Part shown: positions 31,324 to 40,503 of the stretch, piece after piece
Numbering within the stretch: the stretch's first letter is position 1
Layout of the letters: every line of letters starts with the position of its first letter
Assembly (NCBI RefSeq): GCF_003668875.1
Contig: NZ_RAWM01000079.1
Coordinates: 1-40,503 of the forward strand
DNA length: 40,503 nt
Reading direction: 5' to 3'
Origin: Corallococcus interemptor
GTDB lineage: Bacteria > Myxococcota > Myxococcia > Myxococcales > Myxococcaceae
Notes under the pieces: model-generated
Seen by the model: the letters and a program-made list of their open reading frames with translations, nothing else
Told to the model about the DNA's origin: nothing
Databases searched by the model: none
Made by a program: the position numbers and the translations under genes

Positions 31324-33828
31324 TCAGTCCTGCCGGGCGTGGATGACGCGCAGCGTCTCCCGGCGTTCGAAGCGGTTGCCGGCGGCGTCGCGGGCGACGA
31401 ACACCAGCTCGTAGGAACCGGCGGGCGTGCCCTCCGGGATGACCAGCTTCTGGGTGAAGCGCAGGCCGTCCGTCGAATCGAGCAGCTGCTGATCCTCGCC
31501 GAAGAGGTCGCCGTACACGCTGACCTCCTGCGTGGCCTCCACCGCGTCCACGTCCAGCGTCAGCGTGTCACCGGGAGCGAGCTCCTTCTGTGAGAGGACG
31601 ACGTCGAAGTCGTTGCCCTTGGAGTCCAGTCGGTAGCGAACCTCGTTGCGCTCCACGCGGCCGTCCGCCAGCTCCGCGATGATGAACACGGTGTAGTAGC
31701 CATCCGCGACGCCCAGCGGCACGAGGAACCGGCCGCGCCAGGAACGGGTGAGGTTGTCGAACGTGAGCGGCTTCACCAGGCCGAAGGGGAAGTACGCGGT
31801 GACGCGGCGGGCGTTGCGCGGGGCGCGCACGGAGATGATGGGGTCGCCGGGCGGAATCTCCTCGCGGCTGAGGGCGCCCGCGACCATGCCATCGGGCAGC
31901 TGCACGGGGACCATCTCGCGGACCGTCTGGCCGTCGGGGTTCGTGCGGGCCACCTGCTCCACCGCGACGAAGGACGTGTAGCGGCTCATCAGGTGGTACT
32001 GGAGCGCGGTGTCGGTGATGCCCTGGATGATTTCGGGCGTCTCGCCGCGGTAGCCCTCCACGGTGAGCTCCTCGATGCGCTGGCGGGCCCAGAGGCTCTT
32101 GAGCGAGTCGTGCTCCGGGGCGACCTCGGGGAAGTGCACGGGCACGTCGAAGTGGCGGACCTGGCCACGAACGCGGCCGGAGATGCGCAGGACGCCGTCA
32201 CCGGTGCCGGTGAACTTGCCAACAAGGAACAGCGGCTGGCCGGCGAAGAGGTCCGGCACGGACTTCGGGTACACGTCGCTGACGGGCAGGCCGTCGGTGT
32301 CCACGTTGACGGAGGTGAGGACGGGGCCGCGCATGCGCCGCTCGAACTCGCGGGCGACGTCTTCCTCGGGGCGGTTGAGGTTGACGAGGGTGGAGGCGCC
32401 GCGGCCCACTTCGCCCATCTTGGTGACGAGGTAGCGGTTGGTGCTGGAGCCCACGCCGGCGGAGAAGATGCGCGTCTCCTCGCGCAGGTGGGACTGGATG
32501 GTGGCGAGCACGCTGTCGTCACTGCCGATGAAGCCGTCCGTCATGAAGAGCACCATGCGCAGGCGGGCAGGGTCGTTCGGGGGGACCATGGCCTCCTGGG
32601 CGGCGATGCGCACGTCGGTGCCGCCACCGCCCCAGAAGTTGGCGACGTAGGGCAGGGCGCTCTGGATGTTCTCCGGCGAGGCGGGGACGGCGGTGGGCGC
32701 GAACTTGGTCACCTGCGTGTCGAAGTTGAGGACCTGGAAGGTGTCCTCCGGCATCAGGTGGGTGAGGACTTCCTTCGTGATGGCCTTGGACTTTTCAATC
32801 GCCAGGCCGGACTGCGAGCAGGACGTGTCGAGCACCATGTAGAGCTCGCGCGGGACGATTTCGCGCTGGGTGGGGGACAGCTGCGGGTTGAGCATCACCA
32901 GGAAGTAGCCGTGGTCCGCGCCGGGGTCGCGGTGCATGAGGACGGCGGGGCGGATGAGCGCGTCGGCGACGACGTACTCCAGGATGAAGTCCTTGTTGGG
33001 GATGCGGTCATCGCGGCCCAGGCTGACGGTGGCGCGGGAGGGGCCGTCGCGCTTCACGTCCACGCGGTGGGTGGTGGAGCGCAGCGAGTGGACGGGGACG
33101 CCCGCGTCCAGGCGCACGGTGAGCTGGATGTCATGGCCGCTGCGCGTGTCGAGGTTCACCGGGGGCGAGATGCGGCTCGCGTCGGGGACGCGGGTGGTGT
33201 CGGGCTCCACGCCTTCGCCCTGGCGCGTGGGCAGCGGCTCGCCGCCGATGAAGCGGGGGCCGACGACCATGGGGAAGCTGAAGCGGTAGGTGCCGGCGTC
33301 GTAGGTGAGGCGCTCCACGTAGTGGATGCGCACGCGGATGGTCTCACCGGGGAGGATGTTGGCGACGGACTGGGTGAAGATGTTGGGGCGCTCCTGGTCG
33401 AGCAGCGCGGCCGTCTTGCCCTCGGCCTTGGCGCGCTCGTAGGTATCGCGGGCCTGCTCACGGGTCTGGATGACGCCGGTGATGACGCGCTCGCCGATGT
33501 GCATCTCCATGCCGTCCACGGCGGCCAGCTCCGGCAGCGGGAAGACGTAGAGCGCTTCGAGGGGCGAGGCGTAGGGGTTCTCGAACACCTGCGTCACGGT
33601 GACGGACGCGAGGAAGCCGCTGATCTCCGCGTCGACTTGCGTGTGCTTGAGGCTGAAGGTGCGCGGCTCGGTGTCCGGGCACGCGGTGTCGGGCTGCGCG
33701 CGGAAGCGCGCCACGAGGGTGCCCTGGGCGACGCCCGCGGTGGGCGAAGCAGCCGGGGGACAGGGTTGCTGGGCAGCGGCCGGGGTGGCCAGAAGACAGA
33801 CGAAGAGCGCGGCGAGCAGGACTCGCAT
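31324..33828 (-). CDS. exported VIT and vWA domain protein
   Basis: An 834-residue exported protein. A signal peptide (MRVLLAALFVCLLATPAAAQ) is followed by a VIT domain (about 55-170) with KHTQVDAEISGFLASVTVTQVF and ANILPGETIRVRIHYVE. A vWA domain (about 325-495) has an intact MIDAS, Asp334-Thr-Ser336-Cys-Ser338, a GGGGTDV loop and FMTDGFIG. Strand-rich C-terminal domains include an Ig-like segment. The order VIT-vWA is that of inter-alpha-trypsin-inhibitor heavy chains and their bacterial relatives, which bind metal-dependent ligands outside the cell. No sortase-type tail is present. It is 112 bases downstream of the SPFH gene on the same strand. Confidence 0.92.
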   Translation of the reverse strand: MRVLLAALFVCLLATPAAAQQPCPPAASPTAGVAQGTLVARFRAQPDTACPDTEPRTFSLKHTQVDAEISGFLASVTVTQVFENPYASPLEALYVFPLPELAAVDGMEMHIGERVITGVIQTREQARDTYERAKAEGKTAALLDQERPNIFTQSVANILPGETIRVRIHYVERLTYDAGTYRFSFPMVVGPRFIGGEPLPTRQGEGVEPDTTRVPDASRISPPVNLDTRSGHDIQLTVRLDAGVPVHSLRSTTHRVDVKRDGPSRATVSLGRDDRIPNKDFILEYVVADALIRPAVLMHRDPGADHGYFLVMLNPQLSPTQREIVPRELYMVLDTSCSQSGLAIEKSKAITKEVLTHLMPEDTFQVLNFDTQVTKFAPTAVPASPENIQSALPYVANFWGGGGTDVRIAAQEAMVPPNDPARLRMVLFMTDGFIGSDDSVLATIQSHLREETRIFSAGVGSSTNRYLVTKMGEVGRGASTLVNLNRPEEDVAREFERRMRGPVLTSVNVDTDGLPVSDVYPKSVPDLFAGQPLFLVGKFTGTGDGVLRISGRVRGQVRHFDVPVHFPEVAPEHDSLKSLWARQRIEELTVEGYRGETPEIIQGITDTALQYHLMSRYTSFVAVEQVARTNPDGQTVREMVPVQLPDGMVAGALSREEIPPGDPIISVRAPRNARRVTAYFPFGLVKPLTFDNLTRSWRGRFLVPLGVADGYYTVFIIAELADGRVERNEVRYRLDSKGNDFDVVLSQKELAPGDTLTLDVDAVEATQEVSVYGDLFGEDQQLLDSTDGLRFTQKLVIPEGTPAGSYELVFVARDAAGNRFERRETLRVIHARQD

Positions 33829-33911
33829 GGTCGGGAACCTTGGTTTCAGGGTGTGCCCGGGGACATTGCAGCCCCCGGGCCAACCCTGGTTCCCCTCTGG
33901 GAAGGCAGGTC

Positions 33912-33931
33912 GTGTGGCCGTGAAGCCACAC
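33912..33931. terminator. weak hairpin between SPFH and VIT-vWA genes
   Basis: A perfect 7-bp stem (GTGTGGC/GCCACAC) with a 6-base loop lies 9 bases past the SPFH stop. No T-run follows on either strand. Confidence 0.3.
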
Positions 33932-33940
33932 AGCCGTGTG

Positions 33941-35065
33941 TCAGCCGCCCTTGAGCTGCAGCGTGGGCACCGCGCCCTCGCCGAGCACGAGGTGCACCTG
34001 ACCCACCTTCGCGGCCAGGTCCTTGTACGCCTCCAGCTCCTTGAGGCGCACGAGCAGCGGGTTCTCCGCGAGCACCTTCGCCGTCTGCGCCATGGAGCGC
34101 GTCGCCGCCGTCTCCTCTCTCCGCAGGATGACGTTCGCCTCCGCCTCCTTCTGCGCCTGGATGACCCGGTTGAGCAGGTCCTTCATCTCCTTCGGCAGCA
34201 CCACGTCCTTGATGCCGAAGCGCAGCAGCTCCAGGCCCACGCCCTCCGCCCCCGACTTCACCTGCGCGTACAGCTCCGTGGACACGGCCTCTCGCGCCGC
34301 CAGCAGTTCATCCAGCGTGCGCGTGGACACGGCCTCGCGCGCAGCGAGCTGCATGGCCAGGTAGAGGATTTCATCCGGCGCTCGCGCCACCACCGCCAGC
34401 CGCCGCGCGTCCACCACCCGGTATGCCGCGGACAGGTTGAGGCGCAGCGTCACGCGGTCCTTGGTCATCACCTCCTGGCCGGTGACGTGGAGCAGCTTCT
34501 CGCGCAGGTCGATGACCGCGAACTGCACCTTGTGCGCGACCGTCCACGCCGCGTGCCGGCCCGGAGGCAGCACTGCATCCAGCACGCCGTCCACGTAGCG
34601 CAGCGCCACCGTGCCCTCCGTGGCCGTGGTCTCCACGTAGTCACTGGGCGGAATCAGCGCGCGCACCTCGTCCCGCGGGGGCTCCGTCGCCACTCCGGAC
34701 ACGTCCACGCGCTCGACTCGTACCGTGGGCGACTCGGGCCGACCGGTACGACCGGGCAGCCGCTGCGCCGTCCACACCTGGTGCTGACCCCGGCCCAGCC
34801 ACCGCACCGGCTGGCCGTGATGGAACACCACCGCGCGCTCGTCCGCGCCCAGCTCCACCACCTGGAGGTCCTTCTCCGGCACCAGCGCGAGCTTCGCTTC
34901 ATCCAGCCGGGTGACGGGCGGCTCCAGCGGCACGCGCTCGAAGCGGACGTTCTGGAACGGCCGCACCACCCAGTGCCGGCCCGGCCCCAGGTACTGCTCC
35001 GCCTTCCCGTTCACCACGACGAACAGCCGCTCGTTCTGCGCCACTTCCACCCGACCGATGCCCAT
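33941..35065 (-). CDS. SPFH/slipin-like protein with triplicated N-terminal motif
   Basis: A 374-residue protein. The C-terminal two thirds (about 190-340) match the SPFH/band-7 domain: KVQFAVIDLREKLLHVTGQEVMTKDRVTLRLNLSAAYRV, then the coiled-coil RVIQAQKEAEANVILRREETAA. Instead of the usual N-terminal membrane hairpin, the first about 180 residues hold three copies of a short unit, V-x(5-6)-G-x(5)-L-x-x-G-x-H-x-x-W/V: residues starting LFVVVNGKAEQYLGPGRHWVV, AVVFHHGQPVRWLGRGQHQVW and VALRYVDGVLDAVLPPGRHAAW. SPFH proteins build ring-shaped membrane scaffolds; this one may attach peripherally. A second small repeat, LAAREAVST, occurs twice in the coiled-coil region. GAGGTG precedes ATG 35065. 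Confidence 0.87.
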   Translation of the reverse strand: MGIGRVEVAQNERLFVVVNGKAEQYLGPGRHWVVRPFQNVRFERVPLEPPVTRLDEAKLALVPEKDLQVVELGADERAVVFHHGQPVRWLGRGQHQVWTAQRLPGRTGRPESPTVRVERVDVSGVATEPPRDEVRALIPPSDYVETTATEGTVALRYVDGVLDAVLPPGRHAAWTVAHKVQFAVIDLREKLLHVTGQEVMTKDRVTLRLNLSAAYRVVDARRLAVVARAPDEILYLAMQLAAREAVSTRTLDELLAAREAVSTELYAQVKSGAEGVGLELLRFGIKDVVLPKEMKDLLNRVIQAQKEAEANVILRREETAATRSMAQTAKVLAENPLLVRLKELEAYKDLAAKVGQVHLVLGEGAVPTLQLKGG

Positions 35066-35320
35066 GACACTTCACCTCGACGACAAGAAAAGGAGAGCGG
35101 CCCGGCTGCTGGAGAAAAGGACCCCGCCGCCCCACGGGCGCGTCGCGCGAACAGACCGTCCGGATCCGCGTTCAGCCTCCCGAACCTCCGCACCGGATGC
35201 CGGTCACGGACGGCGGCCGGAGAGACTTCCTCCGGAGGCCCTGGCGACCGGCCCGTGTGCGGCGTGGGGAGGTGGACGCGGTGGACTCGCGTTGGCACCA
35301 GCGAAAAACGACGGGGTCCC

Positions 35321-35392
35321 AGGCGAACGAAGGATTCGAACCTTCGACACCGAGATTATGAATCTCGTGCTCTACCGTTGAGCTAGTTCGGG
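35321..35392 (-). tRNA. tRNA-Met(CAT)-like gene with a mismatched acceptor stem
   Basis: A 72-base cloverleaf on the minus strand: D stem GCTC/GAGC with a GG-containing loop, anticodon stem CGAGA/TCTCG with loop TTCATAA (anticodon CAT, plus-strand 35358-35360), T stem GAAGG/CCTTC with loop TTCGAAT. The anticodon stem lacks the three G-C pairs of initiator tRNA, so it looks like elongator Met or Ile2. The acceptor is CCCGAAC against GTTCGCC: five pairs form, but 1-72 and 2-71 are C-C. No CCA is encoded. Every other stem is perfect, so this is either a functional tRNA with an unusual 5' end or a copy that has lost its first two bases. It is a single copy with no integrase nearby. Confidence 0.75.
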
Positions 35393-35690
35393 TTTTTGCC
35401 CAGCAAAGGGCAGCCATGCGCGCCTCACGGTATGGCGTGCGACCGGTGCGGCCTTCGATTGCGGCGGGAACACCCGGAAGTGATGGCCGTGAGGAACGTC
35501 CGAATCCCATGCCCCGGCGCAGAGCGCCCCCGCATGGAACCGGACGCCTCGGGACAACCCCGTGCGCCCCCTGAAGCTGCCGACGGGGCCTCTGGACGCG
35601 AGCGGGCGCGAATCCTGACGGCGCATGTCTCAAGTGCTTGGGCTCATGTGTCCAAGGACCGCGCGTTAGATGCGCCACCTGGGAGGACCC
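35393..35690. other. 298-base region without a gene
   Basis: Between the tRNA-like gene and the next lipoprotein. Only a small hairpin (TGCCC/GGGCA, 35397-35412) next to the tRNA 5' end and the GGAGG ribosome site at the right edge are visible. Open frames here do not look coding. The region must hold the tRNA promoter and the lipoprotein promoter, but no convincing -35/-10 pair was found. Confidence 0.4.
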
Positions 35691-36116
35691 ATGAAGCGGG
35701 CCGTGTTGCTGGGCATGTGCTGTGCGCTGTTCGGGGCCTGTGGGGAGGAAGGCGCCGTGGGCATGGACGCCGGAGTCGAAGACGCCGGCTGGCCCATGGG
35801 GTCCGTGGAGCTGAATATCTCCATGGGAGAGGACCCCTGCCCGGTGGCGACGGCGACGGTGACCATGAATGCGGGAGATCCGAGCCGGCCGGTCCCGAGT
35901 ATCGGGCCCCTGCCGCTCAACGTGCGGGATGGCGTCATCCAGGGGACGACCTTCATCGACGTCTATGCGTCGCAGGCCTGGTGGGTGCAGGTCCATGCCT
36001 ATGACAGCAACGGCGTCAACGTGTGCTGGGGGCAGGACCCGTTCATGACCGTGTATGAGGGACGGGTGACGCGCGTGGACATCGAGGTCGGGTGCCTCTG
36101 GCCGCATTGCCCCTAG
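35691..36116 (+). CDS. small lipoprotein of unknown function
   Basis: A 141-residue lipoprotein: MKRAVLLGMCCALFGAC gives a clear lipobox (LFGAC). An Asp/Gly-rich linker (MDAGVEDAGW) follows, then a strand-rich domain of about 105 residues (SVELNISMGED, ATATVTMNAGD, WWVQVHAYDSNG, RVTRVDIEVGC). Three cysteines lie in the mature domain, including GCLWPHCP at the C terminus, so one disulfide is likely. No family is recognised. GGAGG five bases before ATG 35691 rejects the earlier ATG at 35670. It is convergent with the methyltransferase gene, with 11 bases between stops. Confidence 0.8.
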   Translation: MKRAVLLGMCCALFGACGEEGAVGMDAGVEDAGWPMGSVELNISMGEDPCPVATATVTMNAGDPSRPVPSIGPLPLNVRDGVIQGTTFIDVYASQAWWVQVHAYDSNGVNVCWGQDPFMTVYEGRVTRVDIEVGCLWPHCP

Positions 36117-36127
36117 CGGATGCGCCT

Positions 36128-36793
36128 TCAGCCGCGCGTCACGTCCCACCAGCCGAACCACATCACGCGCTCCTCGGCCATCAGCTCCCAGCCGGGCCCG
36201 TGCGCGTAGTCGCGCACCCGCAGGCCCGCGGCCTCCACCGCGCGCGCTGTCTCCTCCGCGCTCCACAGGTGCAGCGTCACGTCCGTGTCCGCCGTGCGCA
36301 CCCGGCGCATGCGCTCCTCGTGCGCCTCCAGCCCGGGCCTGCGCTCCAGCACCGTGAACAACATCCGCCCGCCCGGCTTCAGCACCCGGCCCACGTGCCC
36401 CAGCACGCGCGGCAGGTCGTCACAGAAGTCCAGGCAGCCAATGGCCAGCGCGACGTCGAACGTGCCCAGGTCCTCCGGCACCGGATCCATGTAGCTGTGC
36501 ACGCGCCACGCGCCGGACGGCCTCGCGCGCTTCGCCAGCTCCAGCATCTCCGGCGCCAGGTCCAGGCCCACCACGTCCACGGACGCGTCCAGCCCGCGCG
36601 TGTGCAGCGCCGGGCCGCAGCCCACGTCCAGCACGCGCATCCCGGGCTTCAGCGCGTCCGCGAGGAAGCGCTCCACCCGGTCGCCGTAGCGGTGCAGGGA
36701 CGGGTAGAGCACCTCGTAGGCGGAGGCGATCTCCCCGTACACCCGCGCGACAGCGGCCTCTTCACTCCTGCCGCTGTCCCCTGCCTCCGTCAT
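36128..36793 (-). CDS. SAM-dependent class I methyltransferase
   Basis: A 221-residue soluble protein with a class I methyltransferase fold. Motif I is VLDVGCGPALHT (about 65-76), the acidic residue after strand 2 is in VVGLDLAPEML, and FDVALAIGCLDF is the motif-IV region. The family resembles UbiE/COQ5-like and Methyltransf_11 enzymes; the substrate is unknown. GAGGAG eight bases before ATG 36793 supports the start. It begins 37 bases after the glgX stop on the same strand and could be its operon partner, although no functional link is evident. Confidence 0.88.
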   Translation of the reverse strand: MTEAGDSGRSEEAAVARVYGEIASAYEVLYPSLHRYGDRVERFLADALKPGMRVLDVGCGPALHTRGLDASVDVVGLDLAPEMLELAKRARPSGAWRVHSYMDPVPEDLGTFDVALAIGCLDFCDDLPRVLGHVGRVLKPGGRMLFTVLERRPGLEAHEERMRRVRTADTDVTLHLWSAEETARAVEAAGLRVRDYAHGPGWELMAEERVMWFGWWDVTRG

Positions 36794-36830
36794 GTCGTGC
36801 GCTCCTCGAACACAAGGTGCGCACGCAATA

Positions 36831-38981
<2,151 letters not shown>

Positions 38982-39118
38982 GCGTCTCACTCGATTCCGT
39001 GGGGAAGGTGCCCGCGGAAGGTGGGTGCGACTGCGCTGTGCGGCAAGACGTCCGGGTGCGCTGACTGTCCACCGGGCAGCGCTTTGGCAAGGGGTTGGTG
39101 CTGAAACAATCTCCTGCG

Positions 39119-40387
39119 TCAGGCGGCGACGGCGTGATCCAGCGAACGCCAGGTGCCCAGGGCCCAGTCCTGCTCGTCCGGATCATCGAAGCTGACGACG
39201 CAGAGGGCGCGGCGGTTGCCGGAGCGGCACAGGGCCGTCAGCCGGCACTCGCCGGGGCCCACGTGCAGGGACGCGCGGCCGCTGACGCGGGCGCCGTGAT
39301 GCTCCAGCTCCAGGGCCTTGCGCTCCGGGCTGGTGGGCGCCAGCTGCTCCTCCGCGGAGTCCTCCAGGGGCACCACGCGCACGGTGCGCCGATGGTCGCG
39401 GGCCACCCAGCTGCCGTCCTGCAGGCGCGCCTCCGCCAGGGAGCCGGGGATGCGAATCTCCCAGCCTTCAGGCAGCACCACCTGCACGGAGCCGCGCCGG
39501 TAGCCGATGGACGGCCCCACGCCGGGCGACTCCAGCGCGCGGCGGTGCACCTCCTCCGCCACCGTCCCGCCCATGCCCAGGTAGCCGAGCACCTCCTGCC
39601 ACTCGCGCCACGGATAGGGGAGCGAGGGGTCCTGGCGCCACGCCTGCTCCAGGAGCCGCGCCACGTCGCGCAGGCGCTGGCGCTCCTCTTCCAGGAGCGG
39701 CGGGCGCCACACGACGTCCGTCCACAGGCGGCACAGGGCGCGCGTGAAGCGCTCGCGCGCGTCCACGCCGGGGTTCCACCAGGGGAACACGTCCATGCCC
39801 TGGCGCGGCTCCTCATGCACGGTGCGCAGCCAGTGCTCGTCGCGAGGCCCCAGCGGCGTGAGCAGCGCGCCCGGGTGCTGGAAGGTGTGGCCAAAGCGCA
39901 TGGACAGCGCGAAGCCGGAGCTGCCCAGGCTGCGCATGCGCAGCACCTGCCCCACCGAGTGCTGGAGCCAGCCCAGGAAGTGCTCCTCCACCGGCCCCGC
40001 GTCGCCGGAGTGGAAGTAGCCCGTGGCGTCGCCCACGCCCACGTCTTCATCGGGCGGAGCCCAGTCGATGCCGTGGTGGTCGCCCAGGGCCTTGAGCAGG
40101 TCCACCAGGTAGCGGTGGTAGCCGGGGCCCGCGGCGCTGGTGTCCGCGGACACGACGATGCGCTCCTGCGTCGCCGCCAGGAACAGCACCTCCGCCGCGG
40201 CCGGGTGCAGGCGCAGGCGCAGCATGGGCGCGCCCTGGGGACCGTCCTCGATGAGGCTGCCCTCCAGCACGCCTTCGGCCACCTGCTGGACCCACGTCTC
40301 CACGCGCTGCAGCCAGGGCAGGGACGCCTCCGGGGGGGCGAACAGTGGCTGTCTTGCTCCTCGTCGGCCTGCCAGCAACAGCTTCAT
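39119..40387 (-). CDS. 422-residue protein of unknown function
   Basis: No family is recognised. The protein is soluble, without signal peptide or membrane segments. The N-terminal half holds LPWLQRVETWVQQVAEGVLEG, a strand-rich segment (APMLRLRLHPAAAEVLFLAAT) and acidic stretches. The middle is Trp- and Arg-rich and helical (FTRALCRLWTDVVWRPPLLEEE). The C-terminal about 130 residues (SVQVVLPEGWEIRIPGSLAEARLQDGSWVARDHRRTVRVVPLED onward) look like a separate strand-rich domain. It lies 137 bases upstream of glgX on the same strand, too far to assume one operon. ATG 40387 is the first start in a frame with normal GC bias. Confidence 0.75.
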   Translation of the reverse strand: MKLLLAGRRGARQPLFAPPEASLPWLQRVETWVQQVAEGVLEGSLIEDGPQGAPMLRLRLHPAAAEVLFLAATQERIVVSADTSAAGPGYHRYLVDLLKALGDHHGIDWAPPDEDVGVGDATGYFHSGDAGPVEEHFLGWLQHSVGQVLRMRSLGSSGFALSMRFGHTFQHPGALLTPLGPRDEHWLRTVHEEPRQGMDVFPWWNPGVDARERFTRALCRLWTDVVWRPPLLEEERQRLRDVARLLEQAWRQDPSLPYPWREWQEVLGYLGMGGTVAEEVHRRALESPGVGPSIGYRRGSVQVVLPEGWEIRIPGSLAEARLQDGSWVARDHRRTVRVVPLEDSAEEQLAPTSPERKALELEHHGARVSGRASLHVGPGECRLTALCRSGNRRALCVVSFDDPDEQDWALGTWRSLDHAVAA

Positions 40388-40503
40388 GCGATGGACGCTT
40401 TCGGTGGTGTGGGTGCGCGCTGCCTGGACCTCTTTGGATAAGCCCCAGGTCGCTCGCTGTCATCCAAGACACACGCATTCGGGGCCGGGGGGCAGGCGGG
40501 CGG

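Noticed and set aside
35172-36266. A 364-codon minus-strand frame covering the tRNA-like gene and the small lipoprotein
   Set aside because: It translates the tRNA (the familiar EHEIHNLGVEGSNPSF artefact) and opposes a lipoprotein with a good ribosome site.

Overview
The window is very GC-rich, with strong third-position G/C bias. Nearly every real gene has long false reading frames opposite it. Its gene content points to a myxobacterium of the Myxococcus/Corallococcus group: many lipoproteins, hybrid two-component proteins, a REC-REC-PilZ-like protein, a MoxR/vWA/beta-propeller system and an extra Hsp70. The genus is an inference. No phage, insertion sequence, integrase or CRISPR array is visible.

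Layout. 1-5.6 kb: a PAS histidine-kinase-like protein without a recognisable phosphoacceptor His, a lone ATP synthase delta subunit (atpH), a DnaK-family chaperone and a REC-REC-PilZ-like regulator. 5.6-12.3 kb: a beta-propeller lipoprotein, a MATE transporter whose promoter suggests a leaderless mRNA, a LysM/cysteine-peptidase-like protein, two alpha/beta hydrolases and a small outer-membrane-like protein. 12.3-20.8 kb is the most interesting part. A MoxR AAA+ ATPase is followed, after about 2.3 kb of unrelated or decayed genes, by three genes joined by GTGA overlaps: a small bpX-like protein, a vWA-like/beta-propeller fusion and a 925-residue bpX6-like/propeller protein. Together they look like a MoxR-vWA-beta-propeller ternary system. 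Such systems are known from comparative genomics as putative conflict systems, but are poorly studied experimentally. The interrupting segment holds a lipoprotein pseudogene with several frameshifts, a secreted eight-cysteine protein overlapping a small soluble protein, and an SRPBCC protein.

20.8-25.3 kb is a signalling cluster: a response regulator whose C-terminal half resembles a RelE/ParE fold, a divergent stand-alone relative of that domain, a PAS histidine kinase convergent with a single-domain receiver, and a second LysM/cysteine-peptidase-like protein paralogous to the one at 9.4 kb. 25.5-36.1 kb: an archaeal-type ornithine-cyclodeaminase-family enzyme, a secreted beta-propeller protein, two lipoproteins, an acyl-CoA dehydrogenase, a VIT-vWA protein, an SPFH protein with a triplicated N-terminal motif, and a tRNA-Met-like gene with two mismatched acceptor pairs. 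36.1-40.4 kb: a methyltransferase, the glycogen debranching enzyme GlgX and an unrecognised 422-residue protein.

Assignments rest on reading the translations and remembered family signatures. No database search was run.
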